Below the pieces are notes generated by a model. That model saw only the letters and a program-made list of their open reading frames with translations, did not search any database and was not told the DNA's origin. This document shows, piece by piece, positions 7,064 to 18,103 of a DNA stretch of 20,882 bases. Source of the stretch: Russula earlei (lineage: Eukaryota; Basidiomycota; Agaricomycetes; Russulales; Russulaceae); NCBI GenBank assembly GCA_025769875.1, contig JAGFNK010000820.1, positions 1 to 20,882 of the forward strand. Reading direction: 5' to 3'. Made by a program: the position numbers and the translations under genes. How positions within the stretch are numbered: position 1 is the first letter of the stretch; each line of letters opens with the position of its first letter.

Positions 7064-9880
7064 TTGCAGTAAGCGGGACCCATGAACCAATTACCTTCAA
7101 CATGTGTCACATCAGCTCAACCCCAACTCTTTGCATGAGAAATATTTTCGGAATACCGTATCAAACCAGCACATCATCAAACACGCTGTGCTGTCACAGT
7201 GTAACCCCTCGATATGTACAATGCCCCGTTGGCGTGTAGCTCTGGCTCTCATATCGTGGATAATATGATTCACGAATGCACGGCTGCCAATGAGAAACAT
7301 CCAAGCGGGAGATAGACACATTCGCAAACAGGGAAGCCGTACCTGATCTATTTCATCTACGAAGATTGTGAGCGATCAGTATGGGTAAGCTGACGGCAAG
7401 AAGTTTTCTGGTGAGAAACACCGTCGTCAAAGTTACTTAGCGAGAGATGACTGGGACAGATGAGACGAGATCGGGACTTTGGGATGATCATAGGAAGTGT
7501 AAAGACAATGTGTGTATCTTACCAAGTACGCTGATCGGTAAATGGGGGGGATCTGTCAATGATCAGAGGAAAACAGGACACCCGACACACGTCGCAGGCT
7601 TCCCCTTTCCTTCCAGTCTGCATCTGCATCCCACTGTAATGGCAAGCGCACACAGGGGATGGAAATGCAGTTTCAAGAACGAAGAGGCAAATATGCGCGA
7701 GACGCCGACGATTGTTAGAGTGGGGGTACGATCGATGGAGGCAGAAGAGAGCAAACCTCAAAGGGTAACGACTAACTTGCATCCCACGCGTGCACGTGAT
7801 CGAGGGCCAGTGTAAGAACGGCCGTAGTATCGGTGGTTTGATTCGATTAACGCGTAGACCTGATTAAATGACTTTACGGTAAAAATGGCACGGGAAAGAT
7901 TGGGATGGGAGAACTCTTACGCAATATGACTGCTATATGCACACGCACGTCAGTAAAAGCTCTGCCAGGCTGTTATTCAGAAACAAATTTGAGGTAATAA
8001 TGATCCCTATGAACTTTCATATTGACATGCTCCAGATACTGTTTGGCGATGTGGTGGCAGTCGGAGTGGGAAAGTCTGACGAAGTACGAGAGACTGGACT
8101 GGAACGAGCCATCATGAATACGACATCTGACAATGAATCGCTCCTGCAATGATATTGGTGAATTGGAACAAGGCACGACAGGGAGGATGCATCCCTCACA
8201 GTATGTGAAGGTACGAATTCAACAGAGGTCCGGGATCCACATCAGGCCTATAATCGTTTGGTTCAACTGGATTGCGTGCGCTCGACGACCTACGAGGAGT
8301 TTCAGCCGTGGGTCAGACAGACGCACCCGGGTGAAGGAGGGTTAGCCATTTCAGTACCACGGAGCGACTTCGGTAGATGCGCAGAAGCCAGGAAAAGGCA
8401 TCTGAGTGCGTACGAGGAGGGACGACAAGTACAAAATCGTAAAGGATCGCCACTTGGAACTTTTTCTGTAAGGGTTGAATCGTGATTCACGGTGCGCCGT
8501 GTGCCGAGCCTTAGGACCAGATAATTTATGCATTTCATCACGACGTAGTATATGAGCGTTGCTTGAATAGCTGAGGACAGTCAGGAGAACATTCGTCTCG
8601 CCAGGCTAGATTGCAGGCCGTGTCTTCGTCTTCTGAGGACTAGGAGTAGAATCAGTGTATGACCTGAACTTCGACGGTCGAGACTTCTCGAAATGGGATC
8701 ACTGAGACATGGGAGCACGATCTCATGGGCCAACGCCCGTGGTTGGGGACAAAGGCAACCTAGGATGGGTGCATTTTGGCGAGCGGAGTTGAGTCTCAAA
8801 GTTGAACACCGCCTGTCCAGATGTTCGAGAGCGTGCCCGTGACGTTTCATGGGTTCAGCTCTTACATAGCTGCCCCACGTGCGTTATTTCTTAACAGACT
8901 ATTGCACTGCGCATCCTGCGGATCGAGTCTGTTCGGTCGAGCACCTTTTGGCAGGGATTCCTGGACGTGCACGAGGGCGAGAGTGAATCTCTGAAGACTT
9001 GACGTCCTTCGGACCTTCGTTTCAGGTGCCATTTAACAAACCATCTGTTGCTCACTAATCCTTGCAGATTCTTTTGTCAATCTTCTCATCTTCAGCCAGC
9101 GAGTCCATGCTTCCTCATCTTCACCCGTGATTCCCTTGTAACCCGTCTTCGACTCTTCGCCGTCGTTCCCCTCCTTTCTTTTGGGCGTGGAGGAGAATAA
9201 AGCAATGTATCCTTGCTATGGCGACTAAATCAATTCAATGAGCTGGTGCGGCCCTGCGGGAGCATATACAATCCATCCAGCTCTCCGAGCCCTTAAGGGG
9301 GAATGAGAGGAAGATCTTTTGTCTTTCGAATCGAGCTTGCCCTACTGCCCTATGGTCTTGGTTGCAAGCATGAGCATGTCATGAAGTCACGGCGGCCAAG
9401 TATAGCAAGCGTTAACATTGTATTTCTATATCCAGCCAGTCGAGTCGCCAGGACCGGTCTCATTCCAGACGAACTTCTGTTGGTAATATGATACAGGACC
9501 GCCTGATTACCTCCAATGGCGAAACCTAGGGATAGCCCACTCACTGTGACGACGTGGCTGTAACTGATTATGCTCTGCTTCGTCGATCAGATCGTGAGTA
9601 CTCTCATCTACTCTCCGTTCCTATTATGTGCCAGCGAGACACTCACTTTCTGCTGACGTTGACCGTTGGAGCGCTACCGCCGCTACAGCTGGAACCCACG
9701 ACAAAGTTTGGCGAGCAGCGAGCTCCGGAAGTTCAGGCCGTCAGAATGGAGTCGAGGTCAAATGCGGGGCGCAGGATACTGAGCGTGGTAACTCGCGACC
9801 ACGAACACTCAACGAGTTGCCATAAATTCCTTGCGGAACCAAGGGTTCCATAAGCGTCGCGGTTAGTGTTGACATTCATG
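7064..9880. other. CpG-normal host locus; no gene confidently readable
   Basis: From about 7140 the sequence changes to ordinary CpG content, quite unlike the preceding 7 kb. None of the many short open frames on either strand has a recognisable domain. Minus-strand frames at 7112-7327 (hydrophobic stretch around AWMFLIGSRAFVNHIIHDM) and 7973-8176 could be exons of an intron-rich gene. An AATAAA on the plus strand (about 9197) after a CT-rich tract could end a plus-strand transcript. A plus-strand frame at 9628-9825 ends with a balanced composition but no motif. Fungal genes with several tiny exons cannot be assembled by eye, so a real gene may be missed. Confidence 0.3.
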
Positions 9881-10430
9881 TAACCTTTGACAAAAAAGGT
9901 AATTATTTAATCACACGTTAAATAATGATTTTTACTTATATGACATGAAAACGAACAAAAGCCACGACAGGACCACCATGGTTGTTCTCCTGTTCATCCT
10001 GTTCCTCTCCTGTCCTTCCCACTGCTCCTTCTCTATGGTGCCCTTTCAAGACCCCCACAAGCTACCAACATGGGTTGCGTTTTCCTGTGAGTGGTAATTT
10101 TTGTGTGTGTTTTTGTTTTTCGTTTTCGTTCTTCATTGTTCTTTCTCATCCTCTCTCCCCTTCCCCTCTCCTCCTGTGTCACCGCAGTGATGATGATGAC
10201 GATGACTCTGGCATGGCCATGGCAACCTTGTGACAGCCAGATCGCCCTCGCGTATGCGCTCTCATGACCGACAAACCGACCCACCACACATGCATTCACC
10301 TCAAGCACTTAACATTTAGATTGTATTCATATTTGTTGTAGTTAACTATTTAACCTTTGTGAATACACCAGTATTTACCATAAGAAAAGCAAAGCACAAA
10401 CAATGATTCAACCGCATACTAGCCCTGAAG
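9881..10430. other. AT-rich intergenic stretch with small hairpins
   Basis: Contains adjoining inverted repeats: ACCTTT-gacaaa-AAAGGT (about 9882-9899) and ATTATTTAA-tcacacg-TTAAATAAT (about 9903-9927), followed by a T/C-rich tract (10080-10170) and a short GATGATGAT/GATGAC microsatellite (about 10189-10205). The composition differs from both flanks, so it could be a spacer between genes or a small mobile remnant. No coding region seen. Confidence 0.3.
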
Positions 10431-10699
10431 GATGGATGCCGCAGTGGGGCGTGTGAAAGGTTCACAGCAGCCTGAGAAAGCCCTTACGCCGCATGTTCAA
10501 ACGTTGGTCAGGTCTGGAGGGTGCCATGCATGGCGCCTGCCGATTCCCCCTTCGAGGCTGGCAAAAGAGCAACGATTGCTATTAGGGAACGTGGCGGGGA
10601 AACACCCTCATCTAATTTTAAATGAATGGCAACACATGAAGGAACACATGCTCATCGACGTTGGTTCCACATCGGAAATACGAGTACAACCCCATACTA

Positions 10700-11570
10700 A
10701 GATATTACCGAGGAACGTGAAGTAGACCACGTGGTCCTCGAGACTGCTGTGAGCCTGCTTCGTGTTATTGATCATCCTCGTATGTGCTAAACTGACATCG
10801 ATGTAGTGAGGTGGATAATGAAAGACCGACTTACCACTTCCAGAACCCGCTCACGGTCAGCGATAGCAATCATCCAGATGGCACCCTGACAAGAATACAT
10901 ATCAATGAAACTGATTATGACCAACCAGGACTGTCACAACCCATTTCCAGAAGTGGTGCATCAACTAGATGTGTAACTACTTCGATCGTACCATCGAAAC
11001 AAGCCAGCGAGCGGCTAGGCTTTCGTCTTTGAGACCCATCATTCAGGCGCTGTCAGTGAGAATTAGCATTCTTATAAGGACACAGTGCAGAAGGAACTAG
11101 CGTCTGAGATGTGTCAGTTTCCAATGCGGTACTCACCATGATTATCTTCGATCGAAACCGCGAGGCCTTTCCCATCTGTGACGAGATGTGAGCCGTGATG
11201 TCCCGCCTGCGACGCCAGATATTGCTCGCAGCCAATGCGCACAGTCACCTCTGTCCGAAGGAGCGGGATGGGCACAAACCGGATTCGATTAGCCCCTGGC
11301 GAAGTTTGACCATTTTCCGGAGTGAGACAGAACTAACGACCACAGTCAGCCGAGGAAAAAGGGGGACTGCATTGTATATCATATCTTGAGAGCCGAAGTC
11401 GGTAAGGATACGATACACCGTCGTTGCGGCGATTGATAAAGCGATCAGCGCGGGAACCGTAAACAAATGCAGAAAATATCAACCGATGCACAAAGTCGAG
11501 TGGAGCTAATGATTTGACCAGAATCGAGTTTGATCCATCTTTGAAGGACTGGAGAGAAACAAAACTACTT
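10700..11570 (-). pseudogene. Possible spliced gene fragments, perhaps a membrane protein
   Basis: Several minus-strand pieces look like exons. Positions 11245-11466 encode a hydrophobic segment (ALIALSIAATTVYRILTDFG) followed by a basic part. Positions 11137-11235 encode WRRRRDITAHISSQMGKASR and end at a good donor (GTGAGT at 11136), with an acceptor CTGACAG 87 nt on. Positions 10835-10885 (17 codons, GAIWMIAIADRERVLEV) are bounded by TTGTCAG and GTAAGT. A transmembrane segment followed by a basic cytoplasmic loop is common in the multi-exon seven-helix proteins of basidiomycetes, but no family motif is certain and the exons cannot be joined into one frame. A transcript prediction could overturn this. 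Confidence 0.2.
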
Positions 11571-11827
11571 TAGATTGAACGAGATGAACACCTGTGACAT
11601 GAGACGGGAATTAGCAAAAAAGTGTGATGCCAGACGCAACGTACCACCGAGGGGACGACGTGAGTCAAAGGAGGCCCTGACAAATCCCATGAATCAAGAA
11701 TTTCAAACCAAGAGACGCGAGGGTAGGATTCGTGATGTCCGCTTGACCCAAGAGGAAAGGAGACGGAAGGGGGGGGGGGGAGAACGAGTCCCAGCAAGAC
11801 TGAGGACGCGACACCGTGACCCGAAGA
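11571..11827 (-). other. Flank of the hAT insertion; possible leader or first exon of a minus-strand gene
   Basis: Read on the minus strand this follows the promoter-like segment at 20291 once the hAT element is removed. It contains a run of 12 G (C on the minus strand, 11769-11780), then the first ATG (about 11690) and a plausible intron with donor GTACGT, branch-like CTAAT and acceptor CACAG, about 53 nt (roughly 11602-11654). No product is recognised. The plus-strand open frame 11575-11910 crosses the transposon boundary and is spurious. Confidence 0.25.
11820..11827. repeat. Target-site duplication of hAT Element 1 (left)
   Basis: CCCGAAGA, identical to 20104-20111 on the other side of the element. 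Eight base pairs is the length characteristic of hAT transposition. Confidence 0.9.
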
Positions 11828-12029
11828 TAGTGTGGCGGGAAATAGCTCCGACGCCTAATTCACCCAGCAAATTTGCTTCGGCATCTGGCGAGGTCTATTT
11901 CGCAGTGTAATTTTCGGTTAATTTGCCCGGTCTGATTCGCATCGCAAAATAGCTATTTTGCATCTATTTCGCGGCAAATTTGCGCTAGTTAGCCCAGATC
12001 AACAATTACATAACATGCTTTTGCACGCG

Positions 12030-12042
12030 TTAAGACCATCGC
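12030..12042 (-). pseudogene. Last codons and stop of Element 1 transposase
   Basis: On the minus strand the sequence GCGATGGTCTTAA gives the final codons ..W-S-stop, with TAA at 12030-12032. These bases belong to the reading frame that breaks off at 13712, separated from it by the insertion of Element 2. Element 2 carries the same ending at 13495-13508, which confirms the frame. Confidence 0.8.
12035..12042. repeat. Target-site duplication of hAT Element 2 (left)
   Basis: ACCATCGC, repeated at 13712-13719. Removing Element 2 and one copy restores a continuous sequence that matches, in reverse, the ending of Element 2's own transposase (13446-13512). This shows that Element 2 landed in the last codons of a sibling element. 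Confidence 0.92.
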
Positions 12043-12357
12043 TAGTGTGGCGGGAAATAGACGTTTGAAAATTGCACCTGCAAATTAGCCCGGCTATTTT
12101 GCAGCTAATTTGCCGAACTTCCTAAGATGGTCAAAACGCGGTGCGAATTAGGGCAAATTTGCCCGAGAATGCCAGTGTGTCTATGGGCTGTGAACTTCGA
12201 CTCAACTGTCTCAACAGGGCCGTGGTTGCCCAGCTTGAAATAAAAGATCTTGAGGACAAGCTGTAGTCATACAGTAATGTTTATTTTGATAGACTAATAT
12301 CAAATTTCATTGCGTCTGTGCCTCGGTTTGCCCCAATTATCGCCCCCAATCATCCCA

Positions 12358-13355
12358 ATGAGCTCACTGGCAGGCAAGTTCGAGCAGCTCAAGCTGTACC
12401 TGAAAGCTCTCCCAGAAGCTCTCCCATTAGTTGATATAGCCAACCAGGATGCAAAAATCAACCGACTTTTGATGTTTTCAATCGACGAGGAATGGGTCCA
12501 AGATGTAGGGGAAGAGGGCGCTGTAAATCGGGAGATCGAGGTCACATTGCAGCAATTTCTGCCAAGGAATGATGCTGGGATCTTCTATATCACCCAACGA
12601 GGAAAGGGGATCGAAGAATTGGCAACAGTACTTGAGTACTGGGTGACGAAGCTTCCAGGATCTACCATATTGCAGTCATGGCTCAAGAGTTCAATCGATT
12701 CCGCAGAAAAGTGTATCTTGAAGTATGGTGGGAAGGTGAGCTTTCCCTCTGGTGATTGGACTTCGATATGAGACCACCAATTCCACAGCTCCCGGACATC
12801 CAAGTTGACAATGCACCTGGACCATCAAGGACAGCACCGCCGCCTAAGAATGTGTTTGCAAAATCGAAAGATCCGGCTCAACGAGGTTGTCAGACCACCC
12901 TCAATGGATCTGCTGCGGCAACCTTTCACAAATCCATTCGCAAAGATCACAAGAAGCCTGATACCAAAGCCCTCCATGATACAGAGGACTCTGATTACAT
13001 TACCGATGACGAGTCTGACGATGGATGCAAAGGAGGGAAAAAGATATTCCCACTGCTCCTTAGGATTTCAAGGCCATGCCATGCCATCACTGATCCACAG
13101 AAGAAAATGGCTCGGTGTATTGCAAGCAAGGGATGTCGAACAACCTGGGGCTGGCCACACGATAAAACGCGAATCCTGAAACATGCCATGCACTGTGGAT
13201 ATCTGGCCAAGATGGAGGGAGGAGCCTTGGTTCGAGCTGCTGTAGATGAACTTGCAAGGAAATAACCCAGTCTCCTTGACCAATTGGACAAGAAGATGGG
13301 GATAGAAAAGAAGCGCACACACGAGGACCTGAGTGGTGCCGGTATGGAAGCGCCA
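12358..13355 (+). pseudogene. hAT transposase N-terminal part (Element 2)
   Basis: ATG at 12358 opens exon 1 (126 codons). A 53-nt intron (12736-12788, GTGAGC..CCACAG) joins in frame to exon 2, giving 284 residues to a TAA at 13263. Residues 236-262 form a zinc-finger pattern C-x5-C..H-x3-C (CIASKGC, then LKHAMHC), as in the BED-type DNA-binding part of basidiomycete hAT transposases; an acidic stretch DTEDSDYITDDESDD precedes it. In Element 1 the stop position is CAA, so the TAA is a C-to-T nonsense change; beyond it the frame continues to about 13445 (..GAGMEAPPLKCSRTK..). The catalytic domain is absent. Earlier in-frame near-cognate starts (from 12310) were not chosen because ATG at 12358 is the first methionine and is conserved in Element 1. 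Confidence 0.8.
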
Positions 13356-13445
13356 CCCTTGAAGTGTTCAAGGACCAAGCCACTTGTTGGCCTCTTGAGC
13401 GAGTTTCCAGAGTCTTCTGGGCAAACGAAGCTATATCCAGATATG

Positions 13446-13508
13446 CTTTGGGAATAAGGAGGCTGGTGATTTCGTACCAGCAGATGAAGAGTGGGGGCGA
13501 TGGTCTTA
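13446..13508 (+). pseudogene. hAT transposase C-terminal tail (Element 2)
   Basis: About 20 codons (FGNKEAGDFVPADEEWGRWS, then TAA) matching, inverted, the extreme C-terminus of the Element 1 transposase at 13712-13771. It is fused directly to the N-terminal region by the internal deletion. The junction lies around GATATGCTTTGGG (13440-13452). Confidence 0.85.
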
Positions 13509-13693
13509 ACGCGTGCAAAAGCATGTTATGTAATTGTTGATCTGGGCTAACTAGCGCAAATTTGCCGCAAAATAGATGCAAAATAGCTATTTTGCGATGC
13601 GAATCAGACCGGGCAAATTAACCGAAAATTACACTGCGAAATAGACCTCACCAGATGCCGAAGCAAATTTGCTGGGTGAATTAGGCGTCGGAG

Positions 13694-13719
13694 CTATTTC
13701 CCGCCACACTAACCATCGC
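13694..13719. repeat. Right terminal repeat and target duplication of Element 2
   Basis: CTATTTCCCGCCACACTA (13694-13711) is the exact complement of 12043-12060, followed by ACCATCGC (13712-13719), identical to 12035-12042. Confidence 0.92.
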
Positions 13720-15172
13720 CCCCACTCTTCATCTGCTGGTACGAAATCACCAGCCTCCTTATTCCCAAAGCTATTTCCTGAGCCCAAAGACTGCTGCATA
13801 TTTTCACTGTGTGTTGTTGTGTCATCAGAGATGCTATCTGCCAATATCTGGATATAACAAGAGATATCAAACTCAGCTGCAAGATCAAAGTAACGATGCT
13901 CGAATCCAGACAAGTCTGGAAGGTCATCATCCAGCCACTTCAGGGGATCTGCTTCTGGGTCAACATGTGCAGGGATCTCACTCTCATCACAACTATCATC
14001 ATCACTCTGATCTCCATCCACGGCCACTTTACGAGTAGCATGTTGCGAAGCAATTGGGGATTGGTTAATTGTGGCTCATATGTCTCTCCAATTCACGGTA
14101 ACAGGCTTCCGTGGTTGTTCCTGAGCAAGGTTGCTTGAACAAGCACATAGTTTGCTTTGTAGATGAAAGACATACCTCCCTGTCAAGCTGATTGAACCCT
14201 CGAATTATCAGCTGATTTGCTATTGTAGGTACCTTCTGTCGTTTCCATCTTGGACTATTCAGCCAAGTTACAACAGACATTGCACGCTCGTCGACCATAG
14301 AGACAGGCATAGCAGAGAAGATCTTAACAGCGAGGGCCTTGCATAAATGAACATGGTGAGCATCTTGCCTGTTGTGTTTGCAGCTTGAGGATCACATACC
14401 GCCAGCACATCAGAATCCTCGTTATCTAACAGCCGGCTCCAATAATCACGAACACTTTCATTTCGCCCACATTTGCAATTGAACGGCTCGACACCAGCCA
14501 AATATGCCCTGAACTGAGCCTTCAGGGCGTGCAGGGCCTCGCGCGGATTCCGCTTTGCAAGGTGAGGATTGATGTCTTCCATGACTCTTCTTGCCTCTTC
14601 CACAGAACGACCTGCACGATATTCATCACCATACTCATTCTGCAGAAGCTTTAGTAAGCTAAGCCCGATTCCATCAATAATCTCGGGCCTCGAACTGATA
14701 GTAGGCTTCCCTTTCTCTCTTGTAATTGTCACAGAGGGAATTGAAAGAGGGTTTGGGTTGGTGAGGATTGGTGCAGCCCGGTTTTCTAGTCCATAGATAA
14801 ATGCAATAAGTTGATACCCAAATACAAGATCGCGTGGAAATACTACCAGGGTCAAGTACAAATGCAGTCAGGTAGACGTTCGATGCCCGCTCATTTTCTA
14901 TAAGCTGTGCAAACCGGGAATTTGCTATCGCACGAATCTTCTCCTTGAGTTCAATAGCATACTTTGACTTTTCTTTCAGACTATCATCCTTGGTCAGGAG
15001 ATCTTGAAGATGAGCCACAATTGCAAGCCGTTAGGTGTACACGTCCGCAGGATTGGTGTCCTTGGCTTCCAGACACTGGATTGCATGAGCAAATGGCATC
15101 AGAACAGCCCCAAGCCGCTTCAAATCCCTCTGAAAGGCAAAAACATCCTCATCGTCGTCAAACAAGGTGTGA
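13712..15172 (-). pseudogene. hAT transposase C-terminal half (Element 1)
   Basis: Minus-strand reading gives a chain of exons starting MLHTLFDDDEDVFAFQRDLK at 15172. Three short introns fit in frame: 14786-14846 (GTAGTA..CTAG), 14338-14399 (GTATGT..CAAG) and 14121-14175 (GTATGT..CTCAG). They restore the hAT C-terminal blocks: VYLTAFVLDPENRAAPIL, NPNPLSIP, GLSLLKLLQNEYGDEYRAGR, NPREALHALKAQFRAYL, then MPVSMVDERAMSVVTWLNSP, characteristic of the hAT dimerisation region, and finally an acidic tail. Damage: TAA at 15031-15033 and TGA at 14076-14078 (CGA-to-TGA type). The last codons lie beyond Element 2 at 12042-12030. The RNase-H-like catalytic middle, normally upstream, is missing, replaced by the palindrome. 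Confidence 0.88.
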
Positions 15173-15181
15173 AGCATCTAG

Positions 15182-16870
15182 TTATTGCCGTTTTCAGCGC
15201 ACTTGGCGGAGTTTGAATTCCACCCAAATCGGCGCAGAAAACCCTCTCAAACATGCGGGGCGAATATCTCCCTCAAAGCAGCTTCAATTCACATGAAACT
15301 TATTGTCCCTAAATCGCCTGAATGAGGGCTAGGCAGCCCCATTGTTTTCATGAGATTTGAGTGAGAATTGGTGGAGCTGGACTCAAGCCACCTCCACATG
15401 TGTATTAGATGAATTACAACTCAAAATCATGGTCTATATCTATTATTTTTCCCTCATGTTGTACCCATGGGCTGTCTTGAGGCAGCCACATAGTGTTTTT
15501 GACTCAAGCGTTGTGGTGTGCAACGTCGTTTCCCTCATATCATGTGACAGTAGCACGGTCGTGTGCTGGGAAGGAGCCCCCCCAGGAAGTGCACACCTGA
15601 GCCCATGGGGTGGTGAAGTGTGTCCAAGAATGCAGAATGACTTCATAAGACTGAAGCTCCAAAGAGGAGGAGCACCTAGCGGGAACACGAGAACGTGTTT
15701 GTTCATTTGACTGCACTCAGGTTCACACAGATGATAAGGGAAAAACAGGGCAACTTTATTCAAGATGGTAGCAGATACAGGTGGGAACTAAGGCTAAGGG
15801 ACAGGAAAAGCACAAAAGACAGGCATATGAAAGGAAATCTAGACGTGAGAAGGGGACCGAAGCTGGACAACGCAAGGTATCGAGTCGTGGTCTCCAGCGG
15901 CTGTGGTAGTGGCGTGTGGCGATTTGTGAACAATGGCCGAGGCCAGGTGTGGTGATGAGGGGTGTGGTTGAGTTGCGATGCGAGGAGGGGGAGACGATGC
16001 AAAGGAGAGGCTGGAGGGGGGATAGGGAGAGTGCTGGTGGGTGGTCGCTTGGGCGCTGATGGCGCTGCCGAACGCGATTGCGGGTGGGATGATTGGAGAA
16101 CTTGGATGGAAGATGCAAGGTAGAGGAGTGAGGGGGCGTGGAAGTAGAAAGGGAGAGGGAAGACGGCAGCAGGCTGGGAAATGGACGCATAGGCGGCGTG
16201 CAGATCTCTGACTAACAAAATGAGAGTCTAGTAAAAAAGGGGAGAAAAGCATACCGAAATGTACAGTAGCAACACCGTCTGATGGCAACGAAGACGGCGG
16301 CGTGGTACGGGGCTCTTCGGCTGTGCGTTGGGACTCGTCGGTGCATGGTGAAGGCGGGGGCGTTGAGGGCGAGGGCGTGCAGCGGTTGATGGGGGCGAGG
16401 GTGGCGTGCTGGTGGCGACAATGATGATGATGTGAGGATGAAGAGGAGATGGCACGAAAGGAATACGCACATATGTACTCTTGTAAGCGATTCGTGGCCA
16501 GCCATATAGCTGTGTGGGTGAGTCGATATCGAGGCCGTGCGCCTTTGCGACTTTTTTGCATGTCTTGTGGTCCGTGCGTTTGTGCTGTAGTGAGTTCCCA
16601 GGCTTCTGCATTTACATAGGCATAGGACTCTTCCTCCCCATCCTCATCAATAGCAGGAAGGGATGTCTTGGAAGCCTGAGCTCATGGTTGTGATCGCTTC
16701 AGTCGAGTGGGAGTGCCTGCGCTGTCACTTTCATTTCCACCAGTTTTTTTTTGGGCAGCCTTCCTTTGGCCAGTAGTACGTGTCGGTGCAGGCCGGCGTT
16801 TTGAAGCACGTTGCTTCGAGCCCATGAGGGTTTAGGGGGTTGAAATGGAGGGGTAGAGTAAGGTATGGTG
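15182..16870 (-). repeat. Left arm of the palindrome
   Basis: Inverted copy of 17002-18681, by eye about 97-98 percent identical. Contains an AATAAA on the minus strand (15755-15760) and a 43-nt intron-like segment (16212-16254), both shared with the right arm. Confidence 0.92.
15758..16825 (-). pseudogene. Outward-facing arm gene, left copy (interrupted)
   Basis: Same reading frame as the right-arm gene, starting with ATG at 16823-16825 (minus). It is stopped early by TGA at 16682-16684, where the right arm reads CGA, again a CpG C-to-T change. After the stop the frame stays open to 15839. The left copy has three extra codons relative to the right (EEESYAY against EEAY, near 16634). The potential intron is 16212-16254. 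See the right copy for the description of the product. Confidence 0.4.
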
Positions 16871-17001
16871 AGCAGCTCTGGGAAGGGAAGAACACCCTGT
16901 TGTCGTCCTGGAGTCGGAGTGGACAGGGTGGACGGTTGATGAATAAGCCACATGACTCTTTACGCACACGCTTTATGCAACAACAGGGCCCACACATGAG
17001 G
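16871..17001. other. Spacer at the centre of the palindrome
   Basis: 131 bp of non-palindromic sequence between the arms, apart from an 8-bp inverted pair near its edges. If the arms are transcribed outward, this would be the shared bidirectional promoter. No clear TATA box is visible, only a weak TTTATG and a CCACATGACTC word. Open frames crossing it (such as 16840-17040) depend on arm sequence and are not supported. Confidence 0.5.
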
Positions 17002-17046
17002 CACCATACCTTGCTCTACCCCTCCATTTCAACCCTCTAAACCCTC

Positions 17047-18103
17047 ATGGGCTCGAAGCAACGTGCTTCAAAACGCCGGCCTGCACCGACACGTACTACT
17101 GGCCAAAGGAAGGCTGCCCAAAAAAAAACTGGTGGAAATGAAAGTGACAGCTCAGGCACTCCCACTCGACCGAAGCGATCACAACCACGAGCTCAGGCTT
17201 CCAAGACATCCCTTCCTGCTATTGATGAGGATGGGGAGGAAGCCTATGTAAATGCAGAAGCCTGGGAACTCACTACAGCACAAACGCACGGACCACAAGA
17301 CATGCAAAAAAGTCGCAAAGGCGCACGGCCTCGATATCGACTCACCCACACAGCTATATGGCTGGCCACGAATCGCTTACAAGAGTACATATGTGCGTAT
17401 TCCTTTCGTGCCATCTCCTCTTCATCCTCACATCATCATCATCGTCGCCGCCAGCACGCCACCCTCGCCCCCATCAACCGCTGCACGCCCTCGCCCTCAA
17501 CGCCCCCGCCTTCACCATGCACCGACGAGTCCCAACGCACAGCCGAAGAGCCCCGTACCACGCCGCTGTCTTCATTGCCATCAGACGGTGTTGCTACTGT
17601 ACATTTCGGTATGCTTTTCTCCCCTTTTTTACTAGACTCTCATTTTGTTAGTCAGAGATCTGCACGCCGCCTATGCGTCCATTTCCCAGCCTGCTGCTGT
17701 CTTCCCTCTCCCTTTCTACTTCCACGCCCCCTCACTCCTCTACCTTGCATCTTCCATCCAAGTTCTCCAATCATCCCACCCGCAATCGCGTTCGGCAGCG
17801 CCATCAGCGCCCAAGCGACCACCCACCAGCACTCTCCCTATCCCCCCTCCAGCCTCTCCTTTGCATCGTCTCCCCCTCCTCGCGTCGCGACTCAACCACA
17901 CCCCTCATCACCACACCTGGCCTCGGCCATTGTTCACAAATCACCACACGCCACTACCACAGCCGCTGGAGACCACGACTCGATACCTTGCGTTGTCCAG
18001 CTTCGGTCCCCTTCTCACATCTAGATTTCCTTTCATATGCCTGTCTTTTGTGCTTTTCCTGTCCCTTAGCCTTAGTTCCCACCTGTATCTGCTACCATCT
18101 TGA
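17047..18103 (+). CDS. Putative arm protein, unknown function (325 aa unspliced, about 337 aa spliced)
   Basis: ATG at 17047 opens a long frame. The first about 60 residues are very basic with S/T/P (MGSKQRASKRRPAPTRTTGQ, ..PKRSQPRAQ..), then an acidic DEDGEE turn and a stretch ending VNAEAWELT; such a start would suit a nuclear or DNA-binding protein. After about residue 115 it becomes low-complexity Ser/Pro/His, which may not be coding. A candidate intron at 17609-17651 (GTATGC..TACTAG..TTGTTAG, 43 nt) would shift the frame and end at TGA 18101-18103, overlapping an AATAAA signal (18103-18108); unspliced, the frame ends at 18024. The alternative frame at 17252-17635 contains KVAKAHGLDIDSPTQLYGWP, which also looks coding, so the real exon structure is unsettled. 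No family recognised. Confidence 0.35.

Larger units (their letters stand above)
12043..13711 (+). mobile_element. hAT transposon Element 2, internally deleted (1,669 bp)
   Basis: Terminal inverted repeats TAGTGTGGCGGGAAATAG (12043-12060) and its exact complement (13694-13711), with 8-bp duplications ACCATCGC. The left 1.3 kb matches the 5' part of Element 1 (18688-20103, inverted). The right about 265 bp (13446-13711) matches the 3' end of Element 1 (13712-13771 joined to 11828-12042). The two halves are joined near 13446, so the whole middle and C-terminal half of the transposase is missing. This is a typical non-autonomous hAT deletion derivative. It lies in the opposite orientation to Element 1. 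Confidence 0.93.

Noticed and set aside
11769..11780. Run of 12 G as a possible regulatory element
   Set aside because: A single homopolymer, often variable or misread; nothing around it supports a function.
11575..11910. 111-codon plus-strand open frame
   Set aside because: It crosses the hAT Element 1 boundary at 11828. Its last 26 residues are simply the translation of the hAT terminus and reappear at the end of the unrelated minus-strand frame ending at 13629.
13629..13711. Extension of the Element 1 transposase frame across Element 2
   Set aside because: The frame continues by chance into the terminal sequence of Element 2. The true C-terminus is at 12042-12030, as shown by the duplication and by Element 2's own copy.
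15756..16218. Several overlapping long frames rich in Ser/Pro/His on the palindrome arms
   Set aside because: Three frames are open together because the sequence is low complexity and poor in stop codons. Only the frame from ATG 17047 (and its left copy) has a non-repetitive start and supporting gene signals.
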